Source of the DNA: Avena insularis
Taxonomy: Eukaryota > Streptophyta > Magnoliopsida > Poales > Poaceae
Assembly: GCA_023614405.1 (NCBI GenBank)
Contig: CM042686.1
Coordinates: 351,300,329-351,364,328 of the forward strand
DNA length: 64,000 bases
Reading direction: 5' to 3'
Both the position numbers and the translations under genes were made by a program. The notes under the pieces were generated by a model. The model had not been told where the DNA came from. It made no database searches and worked only from the letters and a program-made list of their open reading frames with translations. Positions 37,342-49,468 of the stretch are shown here, piece after piece. Positions within the stretch are counted from its first letter, which is position 1. Every line of letters begins with the position of its first letter.

Positions 37342-37855
37342 TCTCATCGGATTGATGAAAAGTATGCCATGAGGGGGTCCTCGAGTCGTGTGGAAGAGAG
37401 GGGTGTGGGACGTACGGTGTTCCGGGACGGTGAGCACACAAGTTTACCCAGGTTCGAATCCGTCGGCTTTGGACGGATCCTACTCCTGCTAGCAATCTAT
37501 TAATACGGTAGAGCCGGAATATTGGTTACAAGGGGTTCGTCTATGCGAGTTGAGATTGTAGACTATTGTGAGGGTGCCCTAAATGCTCTCCCTAGGACGG
37601 CTTATATAGATATCCATCCTAGGGTTTAAAGGAGAGATCTATCCGGCTACGACTAAGAGTCAGTTATAGAGTACATCTTGAAATACAAATAACACTATGG
37701 GCCTATGTCGGTAAGTCATCTGGGCCTTCCCGTAGCCGGATGCACTCCATCTCTTCTCCCTGACTGGGCCGCCCGTGAAGCAAAGATCTAACCCGAAGTG
37801 GGCCACCCTGGTCAGCGAGGCACAGTGAGGATACCAGGAAAGTTTATCCCGAATA
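37342..37855 (-). repeat. 3' LTR of the Tat element
   Basis: 514 bp, matches 49469-49983. Plus-strand start TCTCATCGGATTGATG, end AGTTTATCCCGAATA. Contains a minus-strand TATATAAG at 37611-37618. Confidence 0.9.
37611..37618 (-). promoter_or_regulatory. TATA box in the 3' LTR of the Tat element
   Basis: TATATAAG on the minus strand, matched by 49728-49735 in the other LTR. Confidence 0.5.
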
Positions 37856-37870
37856 GCAGCCCCCGGAAGC
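37856..37870 (-). other. Polypurine tract of the Tat element
   Basis: Minus-strand GCTTCCGGGGGCTGC directly before the LTR start, a G-rich tract of the type seen in Tat elements. Confidence 0.6.
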
Positions 37871-38219
37871 CTCCAAGATCCAGAGTCGGATTTCATCATC
37901 GTCTATCTTGATCTTCGGCTTGCATAATATTCAAGGGTTCCTGAACCTTCAAAAGAATGGATAGGATCCAAGTCGCAAATGAGCCGGACCTATGAATAGG
38001 TTATTCGGGTTTCTAGCTTGAAATTCAAACTAAGCCGGAACTTTGTCTCTGACGTAACCTGACACTAGTCATGGTCAAATTACTTCACTGACAGACATTC
38101 CTGTCAGCACGACCGTTGGTGCGTCCGCCTTTCGCGGAATCGAGGCGTCGTTTTAATGTGTGCACAGGAGATCGAGGCGGCATAATCATCGCGTGGGGGT
38201 TACACAGTTCCTTCCGTGA

Positions 38220-38277
38220 CACGTGGCACATTCACTGTTGCGTTTACATGAATCTTGACGCGGCTAGAGGATATAAG
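38220..38277 (+). promoter_or_regulatory. Putative promoter of the antisense gene: G-box and TATA box
   Basis: A G-box ACACGTGGCA (core CACGTG 38220-38225) is followed by ATATAAG at 38271-38277, about 140 bases before the ATG at 38419. G-boxes bind plant bZIP and bHLH factors. The spacing is plausible for a plant promoter on the strand opposite to the element's own coding strand. Confidence 0.5.
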
Positions 38278-38418
38278 TCATTTGGGATTCTTTTCCCCAT
38301 CTTCTTCACCAGCACTTGCACCGTTTCCTTCTCCCCAACGCTTCACATGAACACCGAGCTTCCCTGCTCCCCAGAACGCTCCAGCGCCGCCCATCCTAGG
38401 TCACCAGACCGCAAGAAA

Positions 38419-41400
38419 ATGGCTTCAGCATCATCTTCCGGCATGGCAGCAACGACAGCGACGGCCTCGGCGGCGAAGAAGGAGAGCAATCGCGGGGTCT
38501 AGATCCCGTGCATCCTTGGCGATGCCAAGCTCCGCGTCGTGGAGAACGAGGGACTCCTCCGCGCCCGCGACTGGCGGAGCGGCTTCGGCGAAACCGTCCC
38601 CAATCCCCGCACCTACGAGCGGGTAAACTTCGGCACCCACCTCGATAGAGGTTTGAGTTTCCCTCCCTCAGACTTCTTTTCTGAGGTTATCGATCATTAT
38701 GGAGTTCAACTCCATCATCTTCCCCCGAACTCTCTCTTAGAGATGAGCATGTACGCATCTTTATGCGAGGGGTACCTCGGCATTAGGCCGAGTCTCACTC
38801 TTTTTGGGTTTTACTTTCATGTCCGGAGAAACTCACCGCTAGTAATCCATACATTACCGGTACTATTAGTTTTTTCAGTAAGAAGAGAGCGTGTGTATCC
38901 TCGGATTAGGGCCAGTGAGTCGGTCAAGCAATGGCCGTCCACTTTCTTTTATCACAAGGATATTCCTGCTCCTGACAAAGCTACTGCTTTGCCGGCTTTT
39001 GTCGACGGTGCTGCCACTCCCCAAGAGTCCTGGGACGCAGATGCGCCGGTTCTTAGTGACAATCTGCCTCTTGCCAAGAGGCGGATCGAATATTTGATGA
39101 AGCACAAGGGCCTTAAGGGGTCCGACTTAGTTCACTGCTGGGTGGCATGCCAGATCCAGCCTCTTCAACATCATGGAGACCGGCTTATGCACTCCATTAC
39201 GGCGTCCAAGAAAGATTCCCTCCGAATCTGCTCCCAAGCTTACACGGATAAGGATTATGAGTCTCAAATCAAGTGGCTGATAAGGGAGCGGGTCGAGAGG
39301 AAAATCCCGGAGCTGTCTTTGGACATGCATACGGCTGAAGATCTTGTGGTACCGGTAAGCTTCCAGTAGTAACTCGAATTACGTGTTCATCTTTAAATTG
39401 TCGCTTATTTTTGCAATACTGAGATATCTCTTCTTTTCAACTTACTGACCTCCCGAGTCGGAGCTTGCTCCTATCGAGGGATATCCTCCTGACATTTCTT
39501 AGGACGACGGAGAGTTGGTTTCACTGCCAGACATAATTCCTCGAGGGCGTAAGGCTCCAACAATTGTCATTGGCACAAAGGAGGTGTCCGTTGTGAAGAG
39601 GTAATATTTCCTCACAAGGTCTTTGTATTATATGTCTTAATTCTTTCCAAGATTTAATGTTCTTTGTTCTATTACTTCCTCAGAGCTAGACAGCTCACCA
39701 AGGGCAAAGGGAAAGGAGGTCCATTGAAGCCCCTGCGCCAGTCAAAGCTAAATTTGACTTCTCCTACCACAACACCTCCGACTCCTGCCCCTTAGCCTTC
39801 TGTGGCGCCGGAGATTACTCCATCTCCGACCATCGTAGAAGATCTGGCTCATCGAGCAGAGCAAGTGGTCCTCGGATCGCAAACAGACGTCACCATGTGT
39901 GACTCGGGTTTTGATAAGGGTGAACCCTCTTCGGGCAATGATCCCTCGGCAGAGGTCTTCGCTGAAAACCTCCTCAACAATCCAGGTCTTGCCAAGCTTG
40001 GCATTACTCGGAAATCAACGGAGGAGCTCCAACGGCTAGCCCAACAATGCTTAGAGAGCCAGAATATAACTACCAAAGAAGAAGCATAAGAAGCAGAGGA
40101 CGTCAAGTACTCTGAACTTCTTGAACAAGTCCGTCTTCGCGACGAGAGGCTGAGAACTAGTGTCCTTGGTCGCCTCAACAAGCTTACCCATGAACATCAC
40201 GTAAGTCGAATTCCAACTTATCTTTTTTACTTTATTCCATATCATACCCTCTAGCCCCCAAGCATGAAGTTGGATAGATAATCTGGATTTATGCTTCCTT
40301 AGGATGCCATAGAATGAATTAGTGTAGCCCCCAAGGCTCATGCTGATATTAGTAAAAATATTAGCCCGAGTCTTTAGTAGACTTCTAACTCTGGGTACTC
40401 TGACTTACAGAAAGTTAATTCATATAACCAGGAATTATTGAAGAATATTTGCAACAAGCGGAGAGAAATCAGAGCTCTCCGACTTGAAAATGCTGAACTA
40501 AAAGTTTCCAGGGATGAGGCTGAAGGTAAACATTTCAGTACTCAAACCTTGCCTTTTATTTCATAGCCAAATTTTTATTGAACTCCTGTTCTTTTCACTA
40601 CAGCACTGGTAAAGCAATCTTGTGCTATGATTGAAGAAGCCGAAAACCTGAAGACCCTGGAGGTGGAGAACACCGACTTACGTCGAGAGCTAGAAAAGCT
40701 AAAGGCGGATCATGAACGGAGCATTGCTCAAGTTCTTGAATCCTCCTCCATGGCCATCGAAGAACGTGATCGAAGGATCACAGCTTAGGATCAAAGGATC
40801 TCGAATATAAATGATGAGTTGTTCAGAGAGAAGGACATTACTGAGGCACTCTGGTCTGAACCCTATAGTCTTCGTGAACAGAAGACCAAAGTTGACGATG
40901 TCATCTTCGGTATGTTTCCCCCTTGCTGAATTTCTGTCTTTTTTGAGTTTTGGAATTCGGATATATTTACTAACATTTTGCATTACATGCGTAGGTCCTC
41001 TGAACTTACTGGATTCAGCCTCCGCCGAGTCTCGCACTAGCCGGCTTACCCAAGTCGGCGATTTACTTCATGATTTACGCCAATCCATTGAGGATATTGG
41101 CAAAGTTCTCAAGGTTCTAGACATGCATAGAATGTCCGGCTTTGAAGTGCGAGACAAGGCCAAGGAGATGCCCCAGCTCATCCAGGACTGGAACATGTCC
41201 TACACGCGGACCGCAGCACAGAACGCTCTCACCATGGTCATGAGTAACCATGGAATCATGGAGATCTGGCAAGTGACCAGAGGGTATTCTACTGTGGATG
41301 AAGACAATCAGGTGTAGGACATCAAAGAAATCATGGACTCATGTGCCTCATATAGATGCCACGTAGCTGACTTGACTTGCTACGACACTCCCTTCTTCAC

Positions 41401-41461
41401 TCGCGTAGAGATGCCTCCTCCGCTCGCCGAAAAAACTGGTGAAGCTTCCGACGATGAATAA
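38419..41461 (+). pseudogene. Antisense six-exon gene inside the Tat element, nonsense-mutated
   Basis: This is the extra antisense gene of Tat elements such as RIRE2 and Grande ('putative gypsy type transposon' protein family). Predicted exons are 38419-39354, 39503-39600, 39684-40200, 40411-40525, 40604-40909 and 40995-41461. All five introns have GT...AG ends, and the phases agree throughout (2439 coding bases, 812 codons plus TAA). Exon 1 encodes MASASSSGMAATTATASAAK and the conserved part (NFGTHLDRGLSFPPSDFF, LHHLPPNSLLEMSMYASLCE). Exons 4 and 5 are charged and look like coiled coil (LRLENAELKVSRDEAEG, TLEVENTDLRRELEKLKADH). In-frame stops lie at 38500, about 39793, 40087, 40786 and 41315; no frameshift is needed. 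Function is not known; a nuclear or particle role would be a guess. Confidence 0.78.
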
Positions 41462-42133
41462 ACCATCTCGGATTTGAACGTCTCGGAAAGATATCGAGGC
41501 GAGGCTGATGTCTGCAGTGAGTTGGCAACTCCTTCTTCACCCTTGCATCGTAGAGCATCAAAACAAATAGTGTATTATTCTGAAAATAATTCTGGTTGTA
41601 AATCAGTAGTATGATACTTTTGCTGGTGCTAACTTATATTTTATCTATTTAGCAATTTTGGCTTTATAATTTTCGTGCATGAAATGTTTACATAAGCACT
41701 TATGTTTTTTGTCTGTACTTATCGTTTATCTGGATTTCCGCCTCGAACCTTTCATGAGCCGGCCAACTTTTAGAACGGAAACTTTGTCGAGAAATGGAGC
41801 TCAATTGCTAAACCAGTTTAAACTCAGAAACAATGCCGGCTTTCAGTACCAACAATTCACTAATCGGAAAATGCCCGCATCCAGCAATTAGATAAATAAC
41901 CAAAGTATAGACTAGAAAATTTAGATTTATACCCGAAGGTAGCAATTTTAGAATCGGAAATCTAAACCAGAACGAACATGAGCATAAAGTACTTTCAAGT
42001 ATTCTGGGATTTTCGAGTATGACATGATCATTTGGAAATAAGATGGTAAAAAACTTCTCAGATTTTTTTTTGAGGCAACCAATACTTTATTTCTCATTGA
42101 ACATGTACACATATATGATTACAAAGAAAGAAA
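41462..42133. other. Spacer between antisense gene and integrase of the Tat element
   Basis: About 670 bp, AT-rich, where the two convergent coding units meet. It presumably holds the ends of both transcripts. I see no further gene here. Confidence 0.6.
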
Positions 42134-43604
42134 AACTAAGAATAAAAGGGACGTAGCTGAGCAATATTCCTTGGTCTGTCTAATTCTTCCGGGTCTGTAC
42201 TGCCTCCATCTCTCTTTCTATTCTTAGTAGCAGGTCTTTCTTTGACTGGTCGCATATCAGTTGGATAGTAAGAACCATTGTGCATTACTCGGCTAACTAA
42301 AAAGGGTCCTTCCCATATTGGGAAAAGTTTGTGCTTTCTTTTCAGCACAAGCTACAGAACCAAATCGCCCTTATTGAAAGACCGGTTTCTGACCCTCTAG
42401 CTATGATACTTGCGTAACTTCTGCTCATAGGCTGTTGATCTCATCTCAGCAACGATGCTATGATACTTGCGTAACTTTTGCTGATAGGCTATGAAACTTG
42501 GGGAAAAATCATTTCATCGAGAAATTTCGGCATCCTCTTCAATATATGCGGCAACTCTAGAAGAAGTGTGAATCAAATCACTAGGAAGAACTGCTTCTGC
42601 GCCATAGACCAATAAAAAAGGTGTGTATCCGGTTGACCTGTTCGGAGTTGTTCGTAAGCTCCATATTATAGAATGTAATTCCTCTGCCCAAGCCCCCGCA
42701 GCACGTCGTAGTGGTGCTTTGAGTCTTGGTTTTAGGCCTTGTAGGATTAAACCATTTGCTCTTTCGACTTGTCCATTAGCTTGTGGATGTGCGACTAACG
42801 CAATGTCGAGCCGGATATTTTGTTCATTGCAGAATTCGGCAAGCTCTCCCATAGAAAAATTACTTCCGCTGTCCGTGATAATGCTATGCGGATAACCGTA
42901 TCAGATTATGACATCCTCGACAAATCTTCTGGTTGTTGCTCCATCACAAATAGTGATGGGTTTAGCCTCAATACATTTTGTGAATTTATCCACCATCACT
43001 AAGAGATGAGTAAATCCACTTGGAGCCCGTTTAAACGGTCCTACCATATCAAGCCCCAGACCGTGAAAGTCCATGTTATAGGTATTGTTCGCAGCTGATT
43101 AGCCAGAACGTGAGCTTGTTTGGCATACTTTTGGCAGCCTTTGCACGTCTTGACCAGCCGTTCAGCATCTGCCTTGGCTGTAAGCCAGAAAAAACCGTGT
43201 CAAAAAGCTTTTGCCACTAGAGATTTGACTGCAGCATGGTGACCACACTCGCCTTGATTGATTTCCCATAAGATTTCCACTCCTTCTTCCGGAGATACAC
43301 AACGCTGAAAAACCCCAGACACGCTCCGCTTATAGAGCTCACCACTAATTATAGTGTAGGCTTTTGCTTGTCGGATAATCTGTCGGCTCAGAACTTCATC
43401 TTCGGGTAATTTTCCATCTACCAAGTAATCAAGGTAGGGTTGAGTCCAACTGGGGATTACAGCCAGAACTGCAACTAACGGTGAGTCGGATTTGGTCGGA
43501 TATTCCTCATCCACTACTCTTATAGAAGGAACTTTGAGGTGCTCCAAAAAAGCGCCACCCGGAACCTTTTTCTGTGCAAAGCCTATACGAGATAGTGCAT
43601 CTGT
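42134..43604 (-). pseudogene. Tat integrase, broken
   Basis: Zinc-binding part reads GECGHHAAVKSLVAKAF, then CKGCQKYAKQAHVLANQL. The core is disrupted by stops and shifts at about 42850-43100, then LVAHPQANGQVERANGLILQ carries the catalytic E region, followed by WSLRTTPNRSTGYTPFLLVY and GAEAVLPSDLI. The C-terminal part reads FPIWEGPFLVSRVM and NIAQLRPFYS, ending at 42134-42138. There is no chromodomain, in keeping with Tat. A 47-bp-offset duplication (42410-42443 and 42457-42490) also breaks the frame. Confidence 0.85.
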
Positions 43605-44226
43605 TTACTCATTTTCTGTTCGAGGGATGGGTTGAACTTCAAACCCTTCAAACGATTTAGATAGTTCATCCACGATAGCTTTATATGTTGCCAAGTGTTT
43701 ATTCGCATTACAGATATCTGACACTTGTTGGGTAACAAGATGCGAATCTCCATAACACATTAAATGTCGGATGCTGATATCCTTAGCAATCCGGATTCCA
43801 TGCAGTAGTGCTTCATACTCGGCAATGTTATTCGTCGCTGTGAAGTGGATCTGCAACACATAGAAAAGTTTGTCTCCTTGGGGTGATTTGAGCACCAAGC
43901 CAGCCCCCGAGCGCCTTAGACCCGTAAAAATGTAAGGTCCAGTACTCCGACTCTGGCAGGGTTATATTCTCCGTTGTCTCTGTCCAATCAGCAACAAAGT
44001 CAGCGAGGATTTGGGATTTGATTGTTGTACGAGGTTTGTACTCAATGTTGAAAGCTGAAAGCTCTATGCCCCATTTTGCGACGCGTCCTGTAGCATCAAT
44101 GTTGTTGATTATATCTCTCATGGGAGATGTGCTCACCACGGTAATAGGATGTTCCTGAAAATAATGACGTAACTTACGAGATGCAAAAAACACACCATAA
44201 GCCAGCTTTTGATAGTGCGGATACCG
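43605..44226 (-). pseudogene. Tat RNase H pair, broken
   Basis: Two units follow the reverse transcriptase. The first ends with FFASRKLRHYFQEHPITVVS, then GIELSAFNIEYKPRTTIKSQ. The second is the archaeal-like RNase H of Tat elements: WTLHFYGSKALGG, LKSPQGDKLFYVLQIHFTAT, NNIAEYEALLHGIRIAKD and YGDSHLVTQQV show the D-E-D series, except that FDGS has become FYGS, which loses the first aspartate. Frameshift near 43860 and a stop at 43605-43607. Confidence 0.83.
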
Positions 44227-45450
44227 CTACTTTGATTCAGTTAAGACCTCACTGAGATAATAAGTCGGACGCTGCACCAGGTGTTCCTGATTTTCCTCTG
44301 GTCTCTCCACTACCATGACGACATTGACAACTCTGTTTGTCGCAGCGAGATAGAGCAACATCGGTTCCCGTGGTTCCGGTGCTGCAAGGATGGGAGTAGA
44401 TGAGAGTACTGCTTTCAGGTCTTGTAGTGCAGCTTCAGCTTCGTCGGTCCAAACAAACTTTTTGGTCTTTTTCAGGAGCTTGTATAGTGGTGCGGCTCTT
44501 TCACCGAGCCGGCTGACAAACCAACTGTTTGCAGCAATGCATCCAGTTAGTCTTTGAACGTCCTTCAGGCGAGTTGGCCTGGAAATATTGAGTATAGCCT
44601 TAATCTTGTCTCGGTTTACCTCTATGCCTCTTTGAGACACAATAAAACCTAACAATTTTCCGGCAGGTATTCCAAAGAAGAACTTCTTCGGGTTAAGCAT
44701 TATGTTGTATTTTCGTAGATTGGTGAACGTTTCCTCCAAGTCGGAAATTAACGTTTCCTTCTTCTTGGACATCACCGCAATGTCGTCCACATATGCATGT
44801 ACATTGCATCCGATTTGGTCGTGGAGGCAACACTGCATAGTGCGCTGGTACATAGCTCCTGCGTTCTTGAGACCAAAGGGCATCGTAACAAAACAGAAAG
44901 TTCCGAAGGGGGTTATGAATGAAGTTTTTAATTTGTCAGATTCCTTCATCCGGATTTAGGGATAACCGGAATATGCGTCGAGAAAACATAGGAGTTCTGA
45001 GCCTGCCATAGAATCGATAACTTGATCAATTCTAGGCAGAGCAAACGGATCTTTGGACAAGCCTTGTTCAAGGAAGTATAATCAACACACATCCTTAAAT
45101 CAGTGGTGTCCTTTTTAGGGACCATTACAAGATTGGCCGACCACTTAGTGTGGATGACCTCTTCTATGAATCCGGCTAACTCGAGTCGGGCTAGTTCCTT
45201 AGCTATTGCCTTACGCATTTCATCGCGGAAACATCATAGGAATATTTGACGGGTTTAGTGTTCGGGTGTACATTTAGAGAGTGCTCGGCAAGTTCCCTAG
45301 GTACTCCGGTCATGACAGATGGCTGCCATGCGAAGATATCTTAATTTGCTTGGAGGAACTTGACGAGCGTGATTTCCTATGCGCTATCTAGGCCTACACC
45401 TATTTGGGTCACCTTGGAGGGGTCATCATCCTTCAACGGCGTCTTCTTCG
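44227..45450 (-). pseudogene. Tat reverse transcriptase, broken
   Basis: Reads AKELARLELAGFIEEVIHTK, VPKKDTTDLRMCVDYTSLNK, a frameshift at about 45050 and disturbed sequence to 44950, then FGTFCFVTMPFGLKNAGAMY and the catalytic YVDD in HAYVDDIAVMSKKK, then FGIPAGKLLGFIVSQRGIEV and KFVWTDEAEAALQDLKAVLS. The stop at 44227-44229 cuts it before RNase H. Confidence 0.9.
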
Positions 45451-45550
45451 TCTCTTCCGATGCCTTGAACTCCGGATTCGGCTTTGTCACCTCTTTCTTT
45501 GTCACGGGCATCTCGGACGGATCAATGGTCTTCTTGATCTCCTGGTACTC

Positions 45551-46396
45551 CTAGGCATGCAACACGGCTTTAGCAAAGGCAGAATTTCCGTCCTCACACT
45601 CTCGCACCCTCTTTGGGTCTCCCCTGATTGTGATCACGCCTTTGGGACCTGGAATTTTCATCATATTGTAAATGTAACATGGACGAGCCATAAAAGCCCA
45701 GTAAGCCAGACGTCCAAATATAGCGTGGTACGCGCTCTTGAACGGAACCACTTCGAAGGAAAGTGCCTCCATCCGATAGTTCTTTGGAGTTCCAAAGGTA
45801 ACATCCAGAGTGATTTCTCCCAGGGAATTTGCTTCTCTTCCTAGGATAACTCCGTGAAAGATCACAGAGCTATAGTTTAGCTGGGTCTCCGAGATCCGCA
45901 TCCGACGTAGCATTTCAACATACAGGATGTTAATGCTATTGCCGCTGTCCATGAGGGTCTTGGAGAAACCATAGCCATCAATAAGTGGGTTGATCACTAA
46001 GGCGTATTTTCCTCGCCTGTGCAACTTAGGCGGATGATCAGCACGGTCAAAGGTGATTGCCACTTTCGACCAGTCCAGGAATTGGGGGACAGCCAGAACT
46101 GTTGCATTGAGCTCATGCAGAACTGCTTTCTTGACCTTAGCTGGTTGAGATCCAAGGAAGGTGACGTAAGTGTCTTTCTTTGTTGGGAAGTTTTTCTTTC
46201 CCTCCGGCTTGGGATTTGAAGGATCAGCTTCCTCCATGTCAGAATCTTCCTTGGTCTCTTTATCTTTTTTGGGATACTTCTTTCCCTTCTTCCGCTTAGC
46301 CCTATAGCCAGCATTATCGTCTTTCTTGATGTCGTAATTAAAACGACACCCGGCGTTTATGTGAGATGAGCCCCCACTGGCATCTAAGTGATGCAC
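45551..46396 (-). pseudogene. Tat protease region
   Basis: Open for 281 codons. A lysine-rich linker (AKRKKGKKYPKKDKETKEDS) is followed by YVTFLGSQPAKVKKAVLHEL, ITFDRADHPPKLHRRGKYAL and the active-site region TLMDSGNSINILYVEMLRRM, where Tat elements usually have DGGS. Then FHGVILGREANSLGEITLDV and AIFGRLAYWAFMARPCY. A stop at 45551-45553 separates it from reverse transcriptase. Confidence 0.85.
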
Positions 46397-46618
46397 ACAT
46401 GGGTTATTGGCAATGTCGGCCCAGGAGTAGGTTTTGCAAGGTTGCTGGTCTCCTCTACCCTAGACTCTTGCTGTCACACGACCGCGTCCGCGGCCACTGC
46501 CACGTCCTCCTCGTCCTCTAGACCTGAAAGTAGCAGTGACCACTGCCATTTCCGTGTTGGGTTTTTCTTCTGAGGTGTTCTTGCGCTTGTGAGCTTGCTG
46601 CTTTGGTTTTTTTGCCGA

Positions 46619-49308
46619 CTATGGCACAACTAGGGTGTTCAGTAATCCCTCCGCATCATCGTCAGCATCTGCATAGTTACTCACAGTTTCTATCATCTCT
46701 CCCAAATTAGTGACCTTGTCACACTTCAAGCGGTGACGTAAAAAACCAATTGGGAGTCCTGCAATGAAAGATTCAATCGTAGTTTGGTCATTTATTCCTT
46801 CACAGGAGTTCTTAGTGTCGATCCATCGTCTGAGGTAATCTCGGCAAGTTTCTCCGGCTTTCTGGGTGCACCGCTGTAGGTCTCGTACTATACAGAGCCT
46901 CCGATACGTGCCTTCAAAATTCCGAAAGAACGCACTTTGCATGTCATACTAGTTGTGGATGGTGTTCTCCAGAAGTCCATTGAGCCATGATCGTGTCGTC
47001 TTCCACAACATAAGTGGGAGATATCAGGTTCTGACCAGGCTGTTTCCACCTTTGGCGATGCAGCAAGCTTGGAAAAAATCCTGGAGCCAAGTATCTGGCC
47101 GAGCTACACCGTCATCGGGTTGGATGTACCTTGAGATAGCAAATCCTTCCGGAAATCTTGTTGCTCTTATGCATGGTCCGAAGCATTTTGGACCCACGTA
47201 TATGTCATTGTTTTGATAGCGCAACGCCTCTATATTGGAGTTAATCCAGTGTCTCACGTCGCTTGGTGACAGAGATCGCCGTCCTGATTTACGGTTATGG
47301 TTGCGGTGCCCTAGAGCCGGACTTCGGCTTCTGCCACCACCTCCTCTGCCACGACGCCCTCCTTGGCCTCCTTGAGGACCGTTGTGATGGCTACTTGGTG
47401 GAGAGGGTAGAGCAGCTAGATTGTTTCCGGCTGATCGCCGGCCTCTGTCCGGAGCGTCATTATTCCGGTTCCAGGGAGGGTCTTCACTACGACGAGCCCC
47501 CTGTCGGCTTAACTCGGCACGGTGTCCGTTGTTCCTTCATCCATTATTCCCATCGCGATGGGGTTCAACTGGACGGCTTGTATGTCTAGGAGGTGGCATT
47601 CTTTGTTGGTCCTCCTCCCGATGTTTCTCTTTGTCTTCTTCCCTGCGATCGTTTGACTCTCGCCGGGCAGGATTTCTCGGATACAGTGCAACAATCGCCT
47701 CTTGCTCGGCAGCTGGAGCAACGTTGCGCCAGTCACGTGCAGTTCTGTGGTGTTGTCCTGAAGATCCGGTTCTTGAGTGATTGTCTTCCCAACGGTCGGA
47801 ACGGTGATGCTATTCCGGAACCCGTTGGGGTCTAATGTCGTTCGAGGCTGGATCCGTGCGACATTGGTCTGATTGAGAGAGCAGCTTTCCGCTCCCGGAT
47901 TTCACACCTTTCTTCTGCTCCAGACCCTTGGTGAGTAGCTTAATGCCCAATCAAACCTGTTCCAGGCCTGGATTATTCACGAGGATGTCTCGGGCTGCAG
48001 CGGTGTTTTGCACTGGTGTCAGATTCACCAGATCTCCGTTACTGTCGAGCCGAGGCATCCCCAGGTCTCCCTCAAAGAGAACCTTGCATACTTCCAGAAA
48101 TTGATTGTCACGCGTGTGTCATTTCCGGTTCTTCTAATGTTGTAGAGAGATGAGCTTCTTCGTGGTAGCCATGTGCTTCTTCTCTACCTCGATGTTTTTG
48201 GCTTCATCCAGGAGTACTTGGCGACATGCTTCTAGGGCTTGGGCCCTTTCTTCCAATTCTGCAGTAGTAAGTTCTGCCACAGTAGGGATAGGTGTAGTTA
48301 ATGCAGCATCGATGATATTACGGGCACCTGCGGTGACCACGTGTCCATCCACCGATTCTTTGTTGGGCTCATCTGGGATAAGTACTCCATCCGAGTCTTA
48401 GTCATATTCCTCGTCAATCACCTCCTCTACTGGAAGTTCTTTTGCCCGAGTCTTGTTCTTCTTGTTCTTCTTCTTTGCCTTCTTAGTAGCGTCGGTAGCA
48501 AAGACGGCTTTGGGTCCGTTTCCCGGAGTCAAGCTCTGATCGGTACTTTCGGACATCTGGGCCTCGGGATTATCTCTGAGATCCATGTCATCATGTGCTT
48601 TGGGAGAGTTTTCTCCGGATCCTTCATCCATGGCTTCTCCTTCTTCTACAGCTTTGGAGTTGAACTCCTCTTCATATTCTGCGAAGAACTTCAGGAAATC
48701 CGCCGACGTCATCGAGTCATCTGAGGATGCGGGTAAGTCGATGTTTGTTCCGATCGCCTCCAGCACTGACTCTTTGTTGTCTCCAGCATTGGCCGAGCCG
48801 GATCTGGATCCAACATATCCGACGAAGTGCGAAGTGTGGGTCCTGAGGTAGCTGCGGCTTTCCTTGTGGGCTTCCTCGAAAATCATGATGGTCTCGAGAA
48901 CCTCATCCACGTTTGCAGCATCATGCGCCTCAATGTATGCCTCAGGAAAGGTTGGTTTGTTCCGTCGTTGGTAGAGCCAGAACCAGGGTTATTATTGTGC
49001 CCCTCCTGGGTTTCAACCTTAGCGGGTAGATCGATCTGGGATTCGGCCTCGCTAGGGAGATCCACTCCAAATTCAACTTGAACCGCAAGATCTGCTTCAG
49101 GTTCAGCTTTCTCCACTATCTCCGCAACTGGTGCGGGCTGGGTGGGATTAGGGTTTTTTCAGATCCGGAACTCTGCCGCCTCCGTGGACAAAGGGGACCC
49201 AGAAATTTCTTCTGCCTCTATCATCACCGCTAGGGTGGGTGGGACAGGTTCAACAAAACCGATGTACACATCGAACTCGCCAAAGGAAATGATGGTGTAA
49301 GAAGTCAT
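46619..49308 (-). pseudogene. Tat gag, broken
   Basis: Probable start is ATG 49308-49306 (MTSYTIISFGEFDVY), in frame with the following acidic region 49116-48883 after one TGA near 49160. The middle (48910-48134) is acidic and lysine-rich. The core is clear: GPKCFGPCIRATRFPEGFAI and RPDTWLQDFFQACCIAKGGN at 47024-47180, then FRNFEGTYRRLCIVRDLQRC and GETCRDYLRRWIDTKNSCEG at 46619-46942, the Retrotrans_gag domain. Multiple frame changes and stops are present between 47260 and 48130. Confidence 0.8.
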
Positions 49309-49449
49309 GGCCTCCCTAGCCGGATTCTAGGTCTCATCGAGAACGACGAGAGGGACGTCGCTGGCGTAGAGGATGCGACCGATGGCGATAGTCTCGCTGA
49401 TTCCAATTCTTGTAGATTCCGCTCGGAACAAAGATCCGAAGCTCACCTG

Positions 49450-49466
49450 CCCCACGGTGGGCGCCA
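49450..49466 (-). other. Primer-binding site of the Tat element
   Basis: Minus-strand TGGCGCCCACCGTGGGG, two bases inside the 5' LTR. This TGGCGCC form is common in grass gypsy elements of this group; I do not assign the tRNA with certainty. Confidence 0.75.
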
Positions 49467-49468
49467 AC

